Below the pieces are notes generated by a model. The model did not search any database. It was given only the letters and a program-made list of their open reading frames with translations, and was not told where the DNA came from. Positions 23,501-35,476 of a stretch of DNA of 64,000 nt are shown in pieces (within the stretch, counting starts at the first letter, position 1; each line of letters starts with the position of its first letter). Position numbers and translations under genes: made by a program. The stretch is from Styela clava (Eukaryota > Chordata > Ascidiacea > Stolidobranchia > Styelidae): positions 3,100,001 through 3,164,000 of the forward strand of contig NC_135255.1 of NCBI RefSeq assembly GCF_964204865.1. The letters are read 5' to 3'.

Positions 23501-24889
23501 TAACTGGATTATGCACTGCCAACCACAACAGTATTTAGTTGCATGTCTGTGCAAATAAAATGCACAATTGACATTTCTTAAAGTGCTGAAACAACTATTG
23601 TATAACATGCTTACTTGCAGTTGTATGTATTTTGTATGACTTTTATCCAATTATTGCAGAAAGTAATGCAATGAAAGCAATCCCTCTAAATATAGTAAGG
23701 CATAGTGATTTGATCAAACATTTCACAATACAATCTCATTTGTCAGTGTTATTTATTGTTACTGTAAAAGTCAAGTATGAAAAGTAGCAAGGTGCTTTGA
23801 AATGTGTCTTTTTATGAAGTTCCTCTTTATTTCGTATTTAAAAAAACATAAATAAAAATACATATTTTTCAGACTTGTTCAAGCTCAGTATTGGCATGAT
23901 CCGATACACGAAGACAAATATTTTTCTGATTGTATCTTTCTCCCTGTCATCAACAATGATAATGTTAGAAATAGTACTTATGTCAGACGTCTCAGATCAC
24001 TTTCGAAATTTGTGATGGTGAAATTCAACAATGATACAATGGTTCAACCAATTGAAAGCGAGGTGTGGTATCCATATATTTTATAATTTAATCAGATTGA
24101 CTCAGTTGTGGTTTAAGGAAGGGGCAGGCCTGCACAACGTACGGGCCACATGTGGCCCTGGTAAGCTTCTTATGCGACTCGCGAGATGATTTAAAAATAT
24201 TCACTTATACGTACGAAATGTATGCGTTGGTGCCAAAGAACAATTATAAGTCATTTCTTGATGAATTCATCTAAATATTAAGCTTTTTATGCGACTCGCG
24301 AGATGATTTAAAATATTCACTTATACGTGCGAAATGTATGCGTTGGTGCCAAAGAACAATTATAAGTCATTTCTTGATGAATTCATCTAAATCCAAGTTG
24401 TCCAAGTACTATCACACCTGATGTAGGATTTTGGCCCTGATTCTGCATCATAATATCTCGTGCACTGCAAGGAAATGTAGAATGTATGCAATAGTAAAGT
24501 CTTGTTCCGGAATTTTTCACCAAAACTGAATTTTTGAACAAGAATTTTTGCATAAGTTCATTTTGAAATCATGTTGATATATTTTCCAGTCTGTTTTATT
24601 TTTTTCTAGTGGTTTGGATTCTATGCTCCGGGAAAAGATAACAACATCTTGACCTTACAGGAAACAGAACTGTACAAGAATGTAAGTATGCACCTAATAG
24701 CGCAACGGGTATAATATGTAATCATTTTAGGAGAAAAATATCTCTACTTATAATCTATCGATACAGGATCAGCTTGGACTCAAAAAGATGGATGAAGCTG
24801 GAAAATTAGTCTTCCTTGCTACAAACGGAGAACATTTGCAGTTTTCTGATGATTGGTTTATTGAAAATATAGTTCCTTATTTGCAATAA
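20594..24889 (+). CDS. PPT1: Palmitoyl-protein thioesterase 1
   Basis: Seven exons (20594-20696, 22129-22277, 22712-22800, 22970-23143, 23873-24062, 24610-24681, 24767-24889) give 299 residues, close to the 306 of human PPT1. The enzyme is a lysosomal alpha/beta hydrolase that removes S-palmitate from proteins. An N-terminal signal peptide (core [11 protein letters not shown]) precedes [19 protein letters not shown]. The catalytic triad is intact: Ser108 in GFSQG, Asp226 in NNDTM, His282 in NGEHLQ. The motif [13 protein letters not shown] and the tail EWFGFY...DDWF are also present. Sequons NST and NDT are visible, the latter at the position of a glycosylated site in human PPT1. The start has a signal peptide directly behind it and is the only good ATG. 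Introns 1 and 5 carry repeats. ATTAAA at 25343 is a weak polyadenylation candidate. Confidence 0.97.
20985..21075 (-). repeat. Dispersed SINE-like repeat, copy 2
   Basis: In PPT1 intron 1, the plus strand reads CATGTCAGGTATGGGGTTAG, then AGCCAGTTATTT and ATGCATGGAC, the same string of words as at 61400-61450. Confidence 0.6.
21820..21895 (+). repeat. Possible LINE/SINE 3' tail in PPT1 intron 1
   Basis: The sequence ending ACGAAAATAAATATCTGAATTGAATTGAA resembles the A/T-rich short tandem 3' tail of non-LTR elements. No coding part is recognisable upstream. Confidence 0.3.
24163..24393. repeat. 117-bp tandem duplication in PPT1 intron 5
   Basis: Two units (24163-24279 and 24280-24393) start AAGCTTYTTATGCGACTCG and end GAATTCATCTAAAT; they differ at only a few bases. 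Just upstream, at 24121-24160, GGGCCACATGTGGCCC looks like a hAT subterminal fragment. Confidence 0.9.
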
Positions 24890-26299
24890 TTGCTGGAGTA
24901 TTATGGTTACTGCTTGTAATATATATAATATCCCTTCCTTCTTAATTACTTCTACCTCTAGTTATTCTTGTCATTTGATTTTCATTATGAAAATTTCGCC
25001 AGTAATTGTCGTGTATATGTGCGTGAAGTATTAACATATTTTTATGACCAAAAAGCTCAGATGCTTTTATTAGATTCTATAAATTTCTTTCCTGTTTTAT
25101 CGAGCTTGTTTGTGTTTCCCTATATGTAGCTTAGTGTTTCCCTATATGTAGCTTAGATAGACTTCAGTAGTATTTAGATAAATGTCAATTAGACAGATAA
25201 GTAATGTCCTTATTGCATTTTATGCAAAAAGTTTTGTGTTCTTTTTCAGCAGATTTAACTCTACTGTTGCGAATTTTATTTGGTATAAATACACTGGAAA
25301 TGGTGGAGTATGTTGCAAAGAACTTAAATGTCGCATGAATACATTAAACTGACTTTGGATTAAACAATTCCTTACTTTTGAATAACTTCTAGGTGTCTAT
25401 CTACTATCTAATTTGTTGTACTGATTCTAGTTCAAGATTTAGAAAAAAAAAGGTTTCTTCTACTGAAGTTATGCAATTTACTTTCTATTTGAAAATTTCG
25501 CTTGTATTATATACATCATCTATGATTCCAATTGGTGATCCATTGTGGTGTTGGTTACGGGAGATCGGTGATTTTGTGGTATTTTTATGGTAGTGAAAAT
25601 TTAACGTATGAGAGGATAAAACGGACTTTATTGATAAAAGTAAACTCTTGTAATTTGATGAGAAATTCCGAGATCGAGCACAATGAAATAATCAAGCGCC
25701 GATGAGCAAAAAAAGCCAAGGTGCTTGTCGCTGAAAGATGGTTTCATGCTCTAATACCAACTACAAAGGCCAATTCAGATAGAAAGTCCAATCTCCGTTA
25801 CTAAATAGCTTTAACTGCAAAAATAAAAATTGTTTTAGATGCGGTGGTGAGAGTGCAAGGTTATCGAAGGCATACTCGAAAACTTTGTTCAAAATTTTTA
25901 TATGTCTATTCCACATTCCGATGTGAAAAGCTACAGAATATCATTATCTTGTTTAAACTTGTCGATATCTAGACAAGTACGATTTCGAGGTGCTCGTTCT
26001 TAATTAATAGAATAAAAAATGAGCTTTTGCAAAAATTATGCTATTGAAGATAAGTTTCCCATTCTAATACAAATGGTAATACGTGTTACGGCGGCAGTAG
26101 GACAAACTATTTGTTTGCATCTTCTTTTTAAGGCGGAAATCGAAATTTCAGGAACAAAAATGTGACTAACCATTTGCGTTGCACATCATCAAAGATGCTT
26201 GTTGGTAATAAAAAATTGGGAAATGACATTCAAAAACAGAATATACATGAGCTCTGAAGTAATAAACTTCTATCTTATTATATTCTCTTAAAAACTACA
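24890..26299. other. Intergenic stretch downstream of PPT1
   Basis: Holds the PPT1 3' UTR and no other supported gene. A 22-bp unit TGTTTCCCTATATGTAGCTT(AG) is duplicated in tandem at 25112-25155. Confidence 0.5.
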
Positions 26300-27645
26300 T
26301 AAAACTTGAAGCACTTATAAATTCACTGAATTGTGCGCCACACGTAATTGCTGTAAATGAAACATGGATTGTATCTGGTACAAATAGCCACTTCAAATCA
26401 TGGGGTGGCTATGTTTTCTGTTATTGATCTCTACATTCGAAAAGACCTGGAATGCATCTTCCGCAAGGTCCGATTTTTGAGTTTATATTTATTGACATTA
26501 TGATTAGAGAATGATATGAAAAATAATAACCTGCGGAACTATTATAGATCATCGCTAACTAATGAATTGAGCCATGCTAACTTTTGAAATATTTTGTCCA
26601 AATTCCTTTCAAAGTTGAACAGGTTAAATTATATAATGCGCGAATGAATCGAATATTAATACCTGTTTATTCGATGATATTATACACAGCTTGACCTATC
26701 ATTCTGGGATAAACTGTCCTATCATAATGACCCCAAGCTCTGATACCAGTGTATCACATATGGACAAATGTATAAACAGTGTTGCTTTGGTAGAAAGTAT
26801 TTCAGATCATCTGAAATTGTACAATGTTTCTAGAAAAGCATATTCAAAATATAATGGAACGACTCAATCACCAGTTCATCTCATCCAACTTAAACACTTT
26901 TACTATTAAATTGAATTCTGGTGATGACTTGAGTAACATCCAGGATCCCAACACATGCTTTGAAAAACTCTTTAATAAATTTTCGTATATTTTGTACAAG
27001 TCGCCGCCTCTAATGCAAAAATGTTAGATTTGAAAAAAAAACAGTCCCGGCACGTTTTAAAATAACAAATTAGTAATTATCCTGTTGGGGCGAGGGCAAT
27101 CAATAATTTAAAAATTTTAATTTGCATTTTGCATTCCGAACCCACCTGAACAATTACTAATTATCTCATTTTAGGCGGTGGCGGGGGGTGATCTTTCGCG
27201 GGGGCTTTGTACAAAAGATCCAAGTTTTCTATTGTCTACTCTCAATCTTTGTGTACAGAACATAAACGACCCGGATGGACAAATCTTGGTATGACACTGA
27301 GTTACGCAAACTCAACAAAGTCAAACATAAACTATATATATAAGACAATAAAAAATAATAAAATCACAGATGACAAGCACAAATCACAGTATAATGAATG
27401 CAGGAATCTTCATGCTCGACTACTCCAAAAAAAGAAATCTATGTCTACACTCTACATTTGACAACATTAAAGTAATATGGAAAACAATTAATGAACTAAT
27501 TGGTAAAAATAAGACCAATTTCACCCGTCTTTTAATTGAACTCAAATGTAGTAACACGGAAATTGTAGATAAATTTAATGAACACTTTTCATATTTTACG
27601 GAACCTGATTTATACGGTTCAAATCAAGTACACAAAACGCTTTAA
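26300..27645 (+). mobile_element. LINE relic: endonuclease and linker region (CR1/L2-like)
   Basis: Around 26305-26410 the frame reads HVIAVNETWI and SWGGYVF, typical of the APE endonuclease of non-LTR elements. Around 27270-27340 it reads PWMDKSWYDTELRKLNKVKHKL and at 27470-27610 VIWKTINELIGKNK and KFNEHFSYFTE, the endonuclease-RT linker. Several frameshifts; the RT core is missing. A G-rich insertion (GGCGGTGGCGGGGGGTG) is at 27174. Confidence 0.75.
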
Positions 27646-28132
27646 TTGCCTTTACCCTAATGCAAAATCCTCAGTACTACGTCGTCAGCGGACGTTACTA
27701 AATATTGGTGTAACCCTACTAAGTATCGGTTGATTTCTGCAAGTCAAGTAATATATATATTTTTTTAAGGTTTATTTTAAGGTTTTGCATGACACGAAAT
27801 CAATGAACAGTTTTTTTACCCTAATAATGTCTTTATTTCATGAAATTAAAATGTTAAAATATAGCTATAGGCTACTATTTTGTCTGAATAACAACGAATA
27901 TAAGTGTTATGATACTGTTCACTATTTTCGGATCGATTTGGGGTGCATACTGTTATTATGAAGGCATAATAAATTTCATGAAAGCTATGCCGTCATTGTT
28001 AAAGATGGGCCTCACTACGAGCATAGCTTCAGCCCTAGGGTCTCTCTCTTATCGTCTTGATCCGGTCCTGTTAGAATCACATGATTTTTCTCCCCGTAAA
28101 TATTCATTTACAATCCGATTTGAAGTCGAATC

Positions 28133-28223
28133 TTTTTTCCAAAAGAAATGCGGACCTCCTGACTTATGCGCACCAAAATGGCGCACAACCTTAACTCAGG
28201 TTGTGTACGAGGTTAGGGTTCAG
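28133..28223. repeat. 1.3-kb repeat R1, copy 1, left piece
   Basis: Starts TTTTTTCCAAAAGAAATGCGG and matches the start of the copy at 35477. It is interrupted at 28224 by a hAT and resumes at 31488. It contains half of an inverted repeat built on TATGCGCACCAA. Confidence 0.9.
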
Positions 28224-28664
28224 TAGGGTGACCATACGTCCTCCTTTTGGAGGATTTGTCCTCCTTTTTCGTTAAAAAGTTTATGTCCTCCGAAGACGCT
28301 TTAAAAGCTCAAAATGTCCTCCTTTTTTCGAGGGATTGAATATTTTAAAATGTTTTATGACATATTCAACATTGTTTGATGGGTTGAGAAAATTTTAATG
28401 TAAGTAATACATTGAGATACCATATATATATATATATATATATGTCGATAAATACCTTAATAAACCAAAATGACAAATCTTGGGGTTTTAAGTTATTGCG
28501 TGCGCAACACCTCATTTCTAATCTACCAAAAAAATTCAGAAATTGTAGCTCAATTTTACGAACTGGTTGAATGTAGGAAATAAGTGTATATAGATTGATA
28601 TGGGATCAAGACGTTTCTAGTTTCAATAAGTAATACATTTGTGGCAACAAACATTTCATTAGAG

Positions 28665-30065
28665 CAGGGGTCACCAAACTACGGCCCGCGACGTCATTTT
28701 ATCCGGCCCGCGGCGTCATTTTATCCGGTCCGCAATAACACGCAAAAATGTTAAATTTTTTTCCAAGGAAGATTTTCACGAGCATCGTCGTCCTTGTTTA
28801 TTTCGTAACATTGGCCAATCGGCAAGATGCAGAAAAGTGACGTAATAATAGGCCTTTCTGCTTCCGCTCAGACACTTTTGTCACCCTGACAGATTTTCAG
28901 TCGTGGTTGTAAACAAAACTTCGTTTTTGCGACTTTGAATGCTACCAGTACGTAACGTTTTCTGCGATACACTTGTGCACTCGTGGCGCTTGCTTTCGAC
29001 GAAACTGTTTGTTTTTCGTGCTAAAATAAACGTCGAATGTGCATTTTTTTGCATGCTCCAATTTCAAAAGCCACACTAACTTTTGTACTGCTTTAATGCG
29101 GATATTCATGTAGGTATGTTACAAAAAAATTGAAGTTCATCCGATTTAAATAAAAACTGCTCCAGTGGAAAGATCTGAGTAAAAATAGAAAACAATACCA
29201 AGTTTGGAATAAACGGTCAAGAAATAGCGGAGATATCGGAATTTTAGTACAGCCCGACAGCCAATTTTTTCCATAATGATTGTATTACTTTTTTGATAAG
29301 AACTGAACTAAATATGGAAAAATAACACATATCAATCACTAATCTTTCGATGTGCGTCACATCTATGGTATATTGAGACTATTTCAAGATTTTTTTCTGG
29401 CAACGGTCATTGACACCGCCGAAAGATCGTCGCAAATAAACGCTGGAGTTGTACATGATAGTTTGACAGTGGTTCATTGTGGGTAATAATTAACGATGTT
29501 CTGATTGTACGAACTTCATAAAAATTGGTAAGCATCAAGTTAGGAAAGAAATACACACGTCCATATAAATTTTATGGGTGTCCATAGACAATATCATTAA
29601 TTTGCACTACGTATAACCGGAGCGTAATTTTTGAAAGCGTCGAATGTTGGGAAATTTATGCGCTAATGAAAAAATTCAAATACCAGATAATAGTTGTTTA
29701 TTTTATCTAAATTATGTCAAAATTTCATAGAATTCCAAGCTACAGCAGGCAGTCGTTTTTATGAGCGGTATTTCAACACGGCGTAACGGTACTTAGCAGA
29801 CGTGATGCGTTCATTTTTTGCTGCGGATTTTGTAACATTTCTAATTCATGACAGCAACGTTTTGATTACAGCTAAACTCAGGATAGTTGTCTAGATATAG
29901 AAATCTTGTTAATTTTTTTTCCTAGGATGTTCTCGATCTATATTCTGCGATATTCCCAACATTTGTGAATTTATTGTATTGCATTAACAAAAATATTCAT
30001 CCGGCCCGTTTCAACACAATTTGAGTCATACCCGGCCCGCGGTCAAAAAAGTTTGGTGACCCCTG
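28665..30065. mobile_element. Nested non-autonomous hAT, 1401 bp
   Basis: Perfect 8-bp duplication CATTAGAG (28657-28664, 30066-30073). Both ends read CAGGGGTCACCAAACT followed by GGCCCGCG words. No transposase recognised. Confidence 0.92.
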
Positions 30066-30549
30066 CATTAGAGCTTCGTTAAATTATCATCCGTTCTGGA
30101 CGGCCTCAAAATAACGCTAAGTCATAAGGTAGACTATGTTAATTCCGGCATAAAGCTATGAAAAAACGCTTTAATCCGCATTCGAATGCAGTTTGAAGTT
30201 TGAGAAATGACTGAGCTACCAACATTTTTGAGGTATCATATCATCTTCCCGATCTCAAAACTGCAATTTTTATACAACAAAAGATTATTGCTGTCAGCAT
30301 CACTGTGACACAACAATGACTATTTCCACACTGCATATTGATATCTAAGGTTACAGCACGATGATCATTTTCTATACCATTCACAAAATTAGGTTCTCTA
30401 TTGTGTACTCTCTATTGTGTATTAAGTACTAATTGCGCTCCTAATTCAGTATTTAAACCGTTGAATGGGGTTTTACTGGAGCTATAGCTCAATAGCGTTT
30501 GGGGTTTGGCGGAAACGCAGAAGTTTAGAACCACTGCTTTAGGTTAAAT

Positions 30550-31054
30550 TAGGGTTACCATATTTTTGTGACTTCAAATCGGGACGCCTCGAAAGACAAC
30601 GACCCCTTAGCTGTGATTTTATAACATCACATTTTCCGATTTTACTACATAGCCCTACATTCCTACATTTAAAGCTGTCTCGGCTGTCTTTATTGACCAT
30701 ATTGTTATCGAAATTTCATGCGCATATTCTCTGTCCAAATATCGGGTTCAGTTCGAAAAATAGGAAGGGATTGACGTTAACGATACCGGTACAAATAATT
30801 CAAATTTAGACTAATTACTAATTAGTATTGGTTTTACATGCGATACGTCTGCCATCAATGGGAATCAGCGGGAAACGAACGCATTCACCTTCAGTAAGTG
30901 GACTAGCGCTGCGCTACACAGAAACAACAGTAACGAGAACATGTTTGTGTATTATGCTGGGAAAGCGGGACTTTTGGCTGACTTATCGGGGCGGCGGGAA
31001 AAAACGCTGAAAAGCGGGACTGTCCCGCCTAAAGCGGGACATATGGTAAGCCTA
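30550..31054. mobile_element. Nested non-autonomous hAT, 505 bp
   Basis: Perfect 8-bp duplication GGTTAAAT (30542-30549, 31055-31062). Ends read TAGGGTTACCATAT and, reversed, TAGGCTTACCATAT; GCGGGAC words repeat at the right end. Confidence 0.9.
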
Positions 31055-31487
31055 GGTTAAATGCATACTTGTTTTTGTTTATCACATAAAAATCGTGTTG
31101 TTCTGCAATTATCTTCACGTCATTTCATCTTTGTTTTTAGCAATTTCAAAATTTCGAGTTAAGCACTAAATTATGTCAGTAGACCCAGTAAATTATGCCG
31201 GAAAGAAAAACCTTTTTTACTCAGGAACTAAAGCAAAAGTATCCATGCTTTAGATTTAGAACAGATATAATTGATAGTGAAGCGCAGTGCATTATACTTG
31301 TGACTACAGTTGCTCGTTGACAAGACAAGAATGCATTATTGCATTGTCGTCAATTCGTCTATTGTTACTTCTATTTTTAATCCTAAAGAATCTAGTAGAT
31401 ATATAATGTATATGTCGGGCACATGTGAAATATTGTTCTGCCAAACGATGTGTCCTCTTTTTCGGGTTTGGTAATATGGTCACGCTA

Positions 31488-32667
31488 GGGTTCAGGCTAT
31501 GCGACATCTTGGTGCGCATACTTCAGAAGTACCAGAAATGCAAATTTCACCGCTTTACATGTAATTTTTGCAAAGCATAAATGTGAGTTACTGATGATTT
31601 CGAGTATCCTAACCATACTTTTCAGTTGAACCCAATCGTAGCACTTTATCGTCTTTCTAATAGAAGGTAAGACATCTTTTCGACGTCTTAGAAATACTAT
31701 AGCTTATTGCTTGGTTAATTTTTGGCCATAATTTGGGGACTTGAATAGAGCGGTAAGATTTTCCAGAAAATTACATAACATTATGAGTAGCCTAATAATA
31801 ATTTTCACCAAAAAAATCCAAAAGTTGGTGTTTACTATCTTTACTACCTACCTGCTCTTCTCGGATAACATATAAAATTGGGCATCGCCAGAGATTTTGG
31901 CTTGCCAATTCTTCCTTGCTAACGTGGTCAAATGCCTGTTTTTGTAATAAAAGATTCCATACATCCACGTTTACAATGAAAAATTCAGATTGCGATAAAA
32001 AATATTTTCATGTTTTTAAAATTTTTCATAACGATAAGAAGAAGCAAATACGAACAAGACCAACATAATAATAATAACGAAACGATCCATATATATACAC
32101 ATGTCCAATATCAATAACAAAACGATCCATAGGTTCACTTCGTGTCCAATAATTGAAAATTATTACTTGCTATATATATATATATATATATATAAATATA
32201 TGATATGCTGCCCTAACACCTGTTTATAAGTTTATAAAAAATAAAATACATAAATAAAACTGATTACAGAATCATGAGACCTTTAATTAAGGTTTGAGAA
32301 GTAGGCTACAGGTTTTATATTGGAACGTGTTGTCAAAAGAGGTTGTACGTGTTCGCTCACCCAGAGTATTAAATTATTTCACATCCGCAGGTACATACAT
32401 ACGGAGACCACCACAACCACGGAAATACAATAAAATTAGAAGGGAAAAAAGAGAAACGAAAGATATATTACTGAGTAAACAAACAAATAAAAAAAAAAGG
32501 ACGATTGGAAATATGAATACCGAATCAGTGAAAAAGAGTTGAATTTATAGAGAATCACCAAAAAATATGTATGCAGTATGAATGATACTTTACTAACACT
32601 TTCGGTCATTTCATTTAGCGATTATATTTCTGTTTTTGGTAATGGAACTCTGGTATATAGGCCTATC
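31488..32667. repeat. 1.3-kb repeat R1, copy 1, right piece
   Basis: Runs collinear with 35554-36826, lacking a roughly 70-bp block near 31575. It ends GGTATATAGGCCTATC, exactly where the hAT end CAGTGGCGTAGC begins. A (TA)n tract is at 32172-32195. No gene in it. Confidence 0.9.
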
Positions 32668-35476
32668 CAGTGGCGTAGCAAGATTCTCGTGGGCCCCCCC
32701 GCAAAAATATTTCGTAGAAATGACCCTAAAAACATAAGCTGAAACAACGTTTTTTTTTATTTCGTCAAAACGCATAACATGTCGCTATAAAAAGGCAATG
32801 GTAACCTAAAATTTGCGCTTTCGCGTTAGCAAACTCATCCACCATCTTCGTCATGTCGAGTCGAGCGTTCAGACTCAATACTCAGCAGCGCCAGTCCAGA
32901 GAGCCTTTCTTGCGACATCGTGCTCCTGAGATAATTTTTTATTAATTTCAGTTTCGAAAACGATCTCTCGGCAGTTGAGGTAGTTACGGGCAACGTTAGA
33001 AAGATCACCAAGGCTATACAAATATCAGGAAAACTTGTTAAAATTCTATGCTCAACCATTAATACGTGAGCTAATTCTTTTGAAGTTTTCAACGCTGGGA
33101 AGGCCTGTTGCATGAACAACTTTAATTTGAGCAACTGCTCTGGTAAAGCAGAACTTAAAACTTCACTATATTGCTCAAGTAAACGTTGTCCAGCGGAATA
33201 AATTTCTTGCTCGTCGCTGTTGAGTAATTTAATTGTTCTGGGTAAAGTATGTGAAACCGCTCGTGAATTTTACGATGCCCTTCAAAACGATGTCGTAATT
33301 GAAAAATCACTATATTCAGACACCGATAAAATATGTTCACTTTGAACCGTGATTCACTATTTAGCGTGGTTCGTTCAAGGTTAATTTCGTCGTAAAACGC
33401 TGGTATGTTTTCCAGACGTTTGATAGAGAACCTCGGCTCAACGACCCAAGTTTCCGCAACTTTGTCAGACTTCTTCCGTATTTCTTGATAATTGTTCCTA
33501 ATTTTTTGGAAAATTTTCAGAGTGTCTCCAAGTAGAGCCGCTGCCATGCCCAAGTCTTGGTTTTGTGATTGTAGAATTTTGTATAATAAATCGATTGGTT
33601 GTAGAACAGTCTCCATGAGAACTATCATGACGATAAAATCAAAATTTTGTAATTTGTTACGGAGCGATACGGCTTCTCTTCATTTTTCTTGGATTGCAGA
33701 ATAATCAAATTCAAAGCTTTCATAAAAATTGCGTAACGGTAATGTAAAGCTGTAAGTGAACTGAGACGACTCGACCAGCGCGTTGGGTTCAATCTTTTCA
33801 GTGTTTTGTCTTTTTTCGATCCAAACGATGAAAGAATATCCCATCTTTTAATACTGTGTCCGAAAAATACATACATCCTTTCGACTATAGAGAAAAAATC
33901 TTAAATTTCACGGACGTTGTTTACGGCATCGTTTATGACTAGGTTCAGGTTATGTGCAGCACAATATACATAAACTGCTAAAGGCTGTTTTGCAGCAATT
34001 TTTGCTTGCAGGCCATCATATGCCCCTTGCATGTTTGCTGCACCATCATATCCTTGTCCCCTGCACTTCAAAAGATCCAATCCGTTTGCATGCAACAGAT
34101 ATTCTAGCTGGGTTGCAAGTTCGTGCGAAGTTTGTCCAGAAACTTTGTGAAATCCCATAAACACTTCTTTAATTTTCCCATCGATTGGCAGATCTTCATT
34201 TTTTACTACACGTATGTATCTATATACTGCGGAAAGTTGGTCAATTTTTGAAATATCTTGCGTGGTGTCCAAAATGATAGAAAAGAAAGGAGCCGCTTTA
34301 TTTTCCGTAATGATTGTCTGCTTCAGTCTGCCAGAAATCATTTGGATAATTTCATTTTGGCACGTGGAACTGAGATACTTTCCTGACCCTGAAGGCATTT
34401 CAACAAGTTTCTCCATAACATTATCGTATTTTGAAAGCAATTCAACAACCCCCAAAAAGTTGCCGTTATTACCATCGAAGAGGTTTTCTCTATGACCCCG
34501 TAGCGATAGATTTCGCGCCGAAAGCATAAGTATGATAGAGATAATGCGTTCAATGATTAATCTCCAAAAATTCTTACTGCGTCGAAATTCCTCTTCGACC
34601 AGTTTGGCAATCGTAGAACCACTTTTCCATTTCTGATATAACAGACACGATTCTATGTGCGTCGTTGTGCTATCTTCGTGTTGCGTAATTTTCTTTGAAA
34701 TCCCTTTTCAATCATCAGTACTGACCACCCACTTCTTTGCTGCGAAAATAACCAACATGGTTCGCAGTATGCATTTTCGAGTCTTGGAGAATAGCATAAC
34801 CATGACCGTTCTAGGCTCAAATCTTTTATCTTTGTTTGTTTTGTGTAATATGATACGGAAAAACATCTATTTTCCCGCAGTGTATTCTTCAGGAAAGGGC
34901 CTCGGGGTCGACACGGGCCTGCGTCTATTATAAATTTTTTAATTTGTGCGTTGATTTCAACGCCAATGAAGTTCCCCATGTCCGATGGATACTGGCATTG
35001 TGTCAGCTTCGTCAGCGAATCGTCATCTAAAAATTAAGTTTTGGTCGCTTTTAAACCAAATTATGCAACTTTTTCAATTTGCTTCTAAAATTAGTAGCTT
35101 ACCTGTAATAATTGTGTGTAAGTTTTGGAAGAAAATTCATTCGCACCGGCGCCATCACTTTTGGAGATTGAACACGCATCTGGTTTCCGGAGTTTTCTAC
35201 CGATACAACCGGTGCTACTGCTAGGCCTAATTCCTCCTCAGTTACGTTAGGTATTCCCAAGTCTACTTGTTTCAATATTGGTATAAATTTTTCGTTTATC
35301 TTGGTTACTTTAATTTTTTTCATACGTTCTTTCTCTTCTGCCCTTTTTCTGCGTTTCTGTGCGCCACTGAGAGGATTTGCTTTCGACATCATTCTGACGG
35401 CCTTCATAATTGTGCCGGTACGATCAAACCACACGACGCCGAAAATCGACGACTCCCTGGTATTGTTACGTAACTG
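32668..35476 (-). mobile_element. Nearly complete hAT transposase, ZMYM1-like
   Basis: Minus strand. Protein starts at 35389 with MSKANPLSGAQKRRKRAEEK, a typical basic N-terminus of the ZMYM-like hAT group. A TTF-type zinc finger follows (WLCYSPRLENAYCEPCWLF, near 34790). The catalytic core at 34527-33901 has ILDTTQDIS and GQGYDGAANMQG (first and second Asp) and CAAHNLNLVIND. The C-terminal dimerisation domain is at 33134-32835 (TSTAERSFSKLKLIKNYL, likely Glu). Frame changes between 33155 and 33901 and one near 34650 break it; a donor-like ACAGGTAAGC at 35100 may mark an intron. The left end reads CAGTGGCGTAGCAAG; the right end matches it at 12 of 16 positions. Flanking 8-mers do not agree. 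Confidence 0.85.

Larger units (their letters stand above)
28224..31487. mobile_element. hAT element with TAGSGTGACCATA ends, carrying two nested hATs
   Basis: Perfect 8-bp duplication GGGTTCAG (28216-28223, 31488-31495). The left end reads TAGGGTGACCATACG and the right end, reversed, TAGCGTGACCATATT; CCTCCTTTTTC-like words follow on both sides. Removing the nested elements and their duplications leaves about 1.34 kb. No transposase frame seen. Confidence 0.9.
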
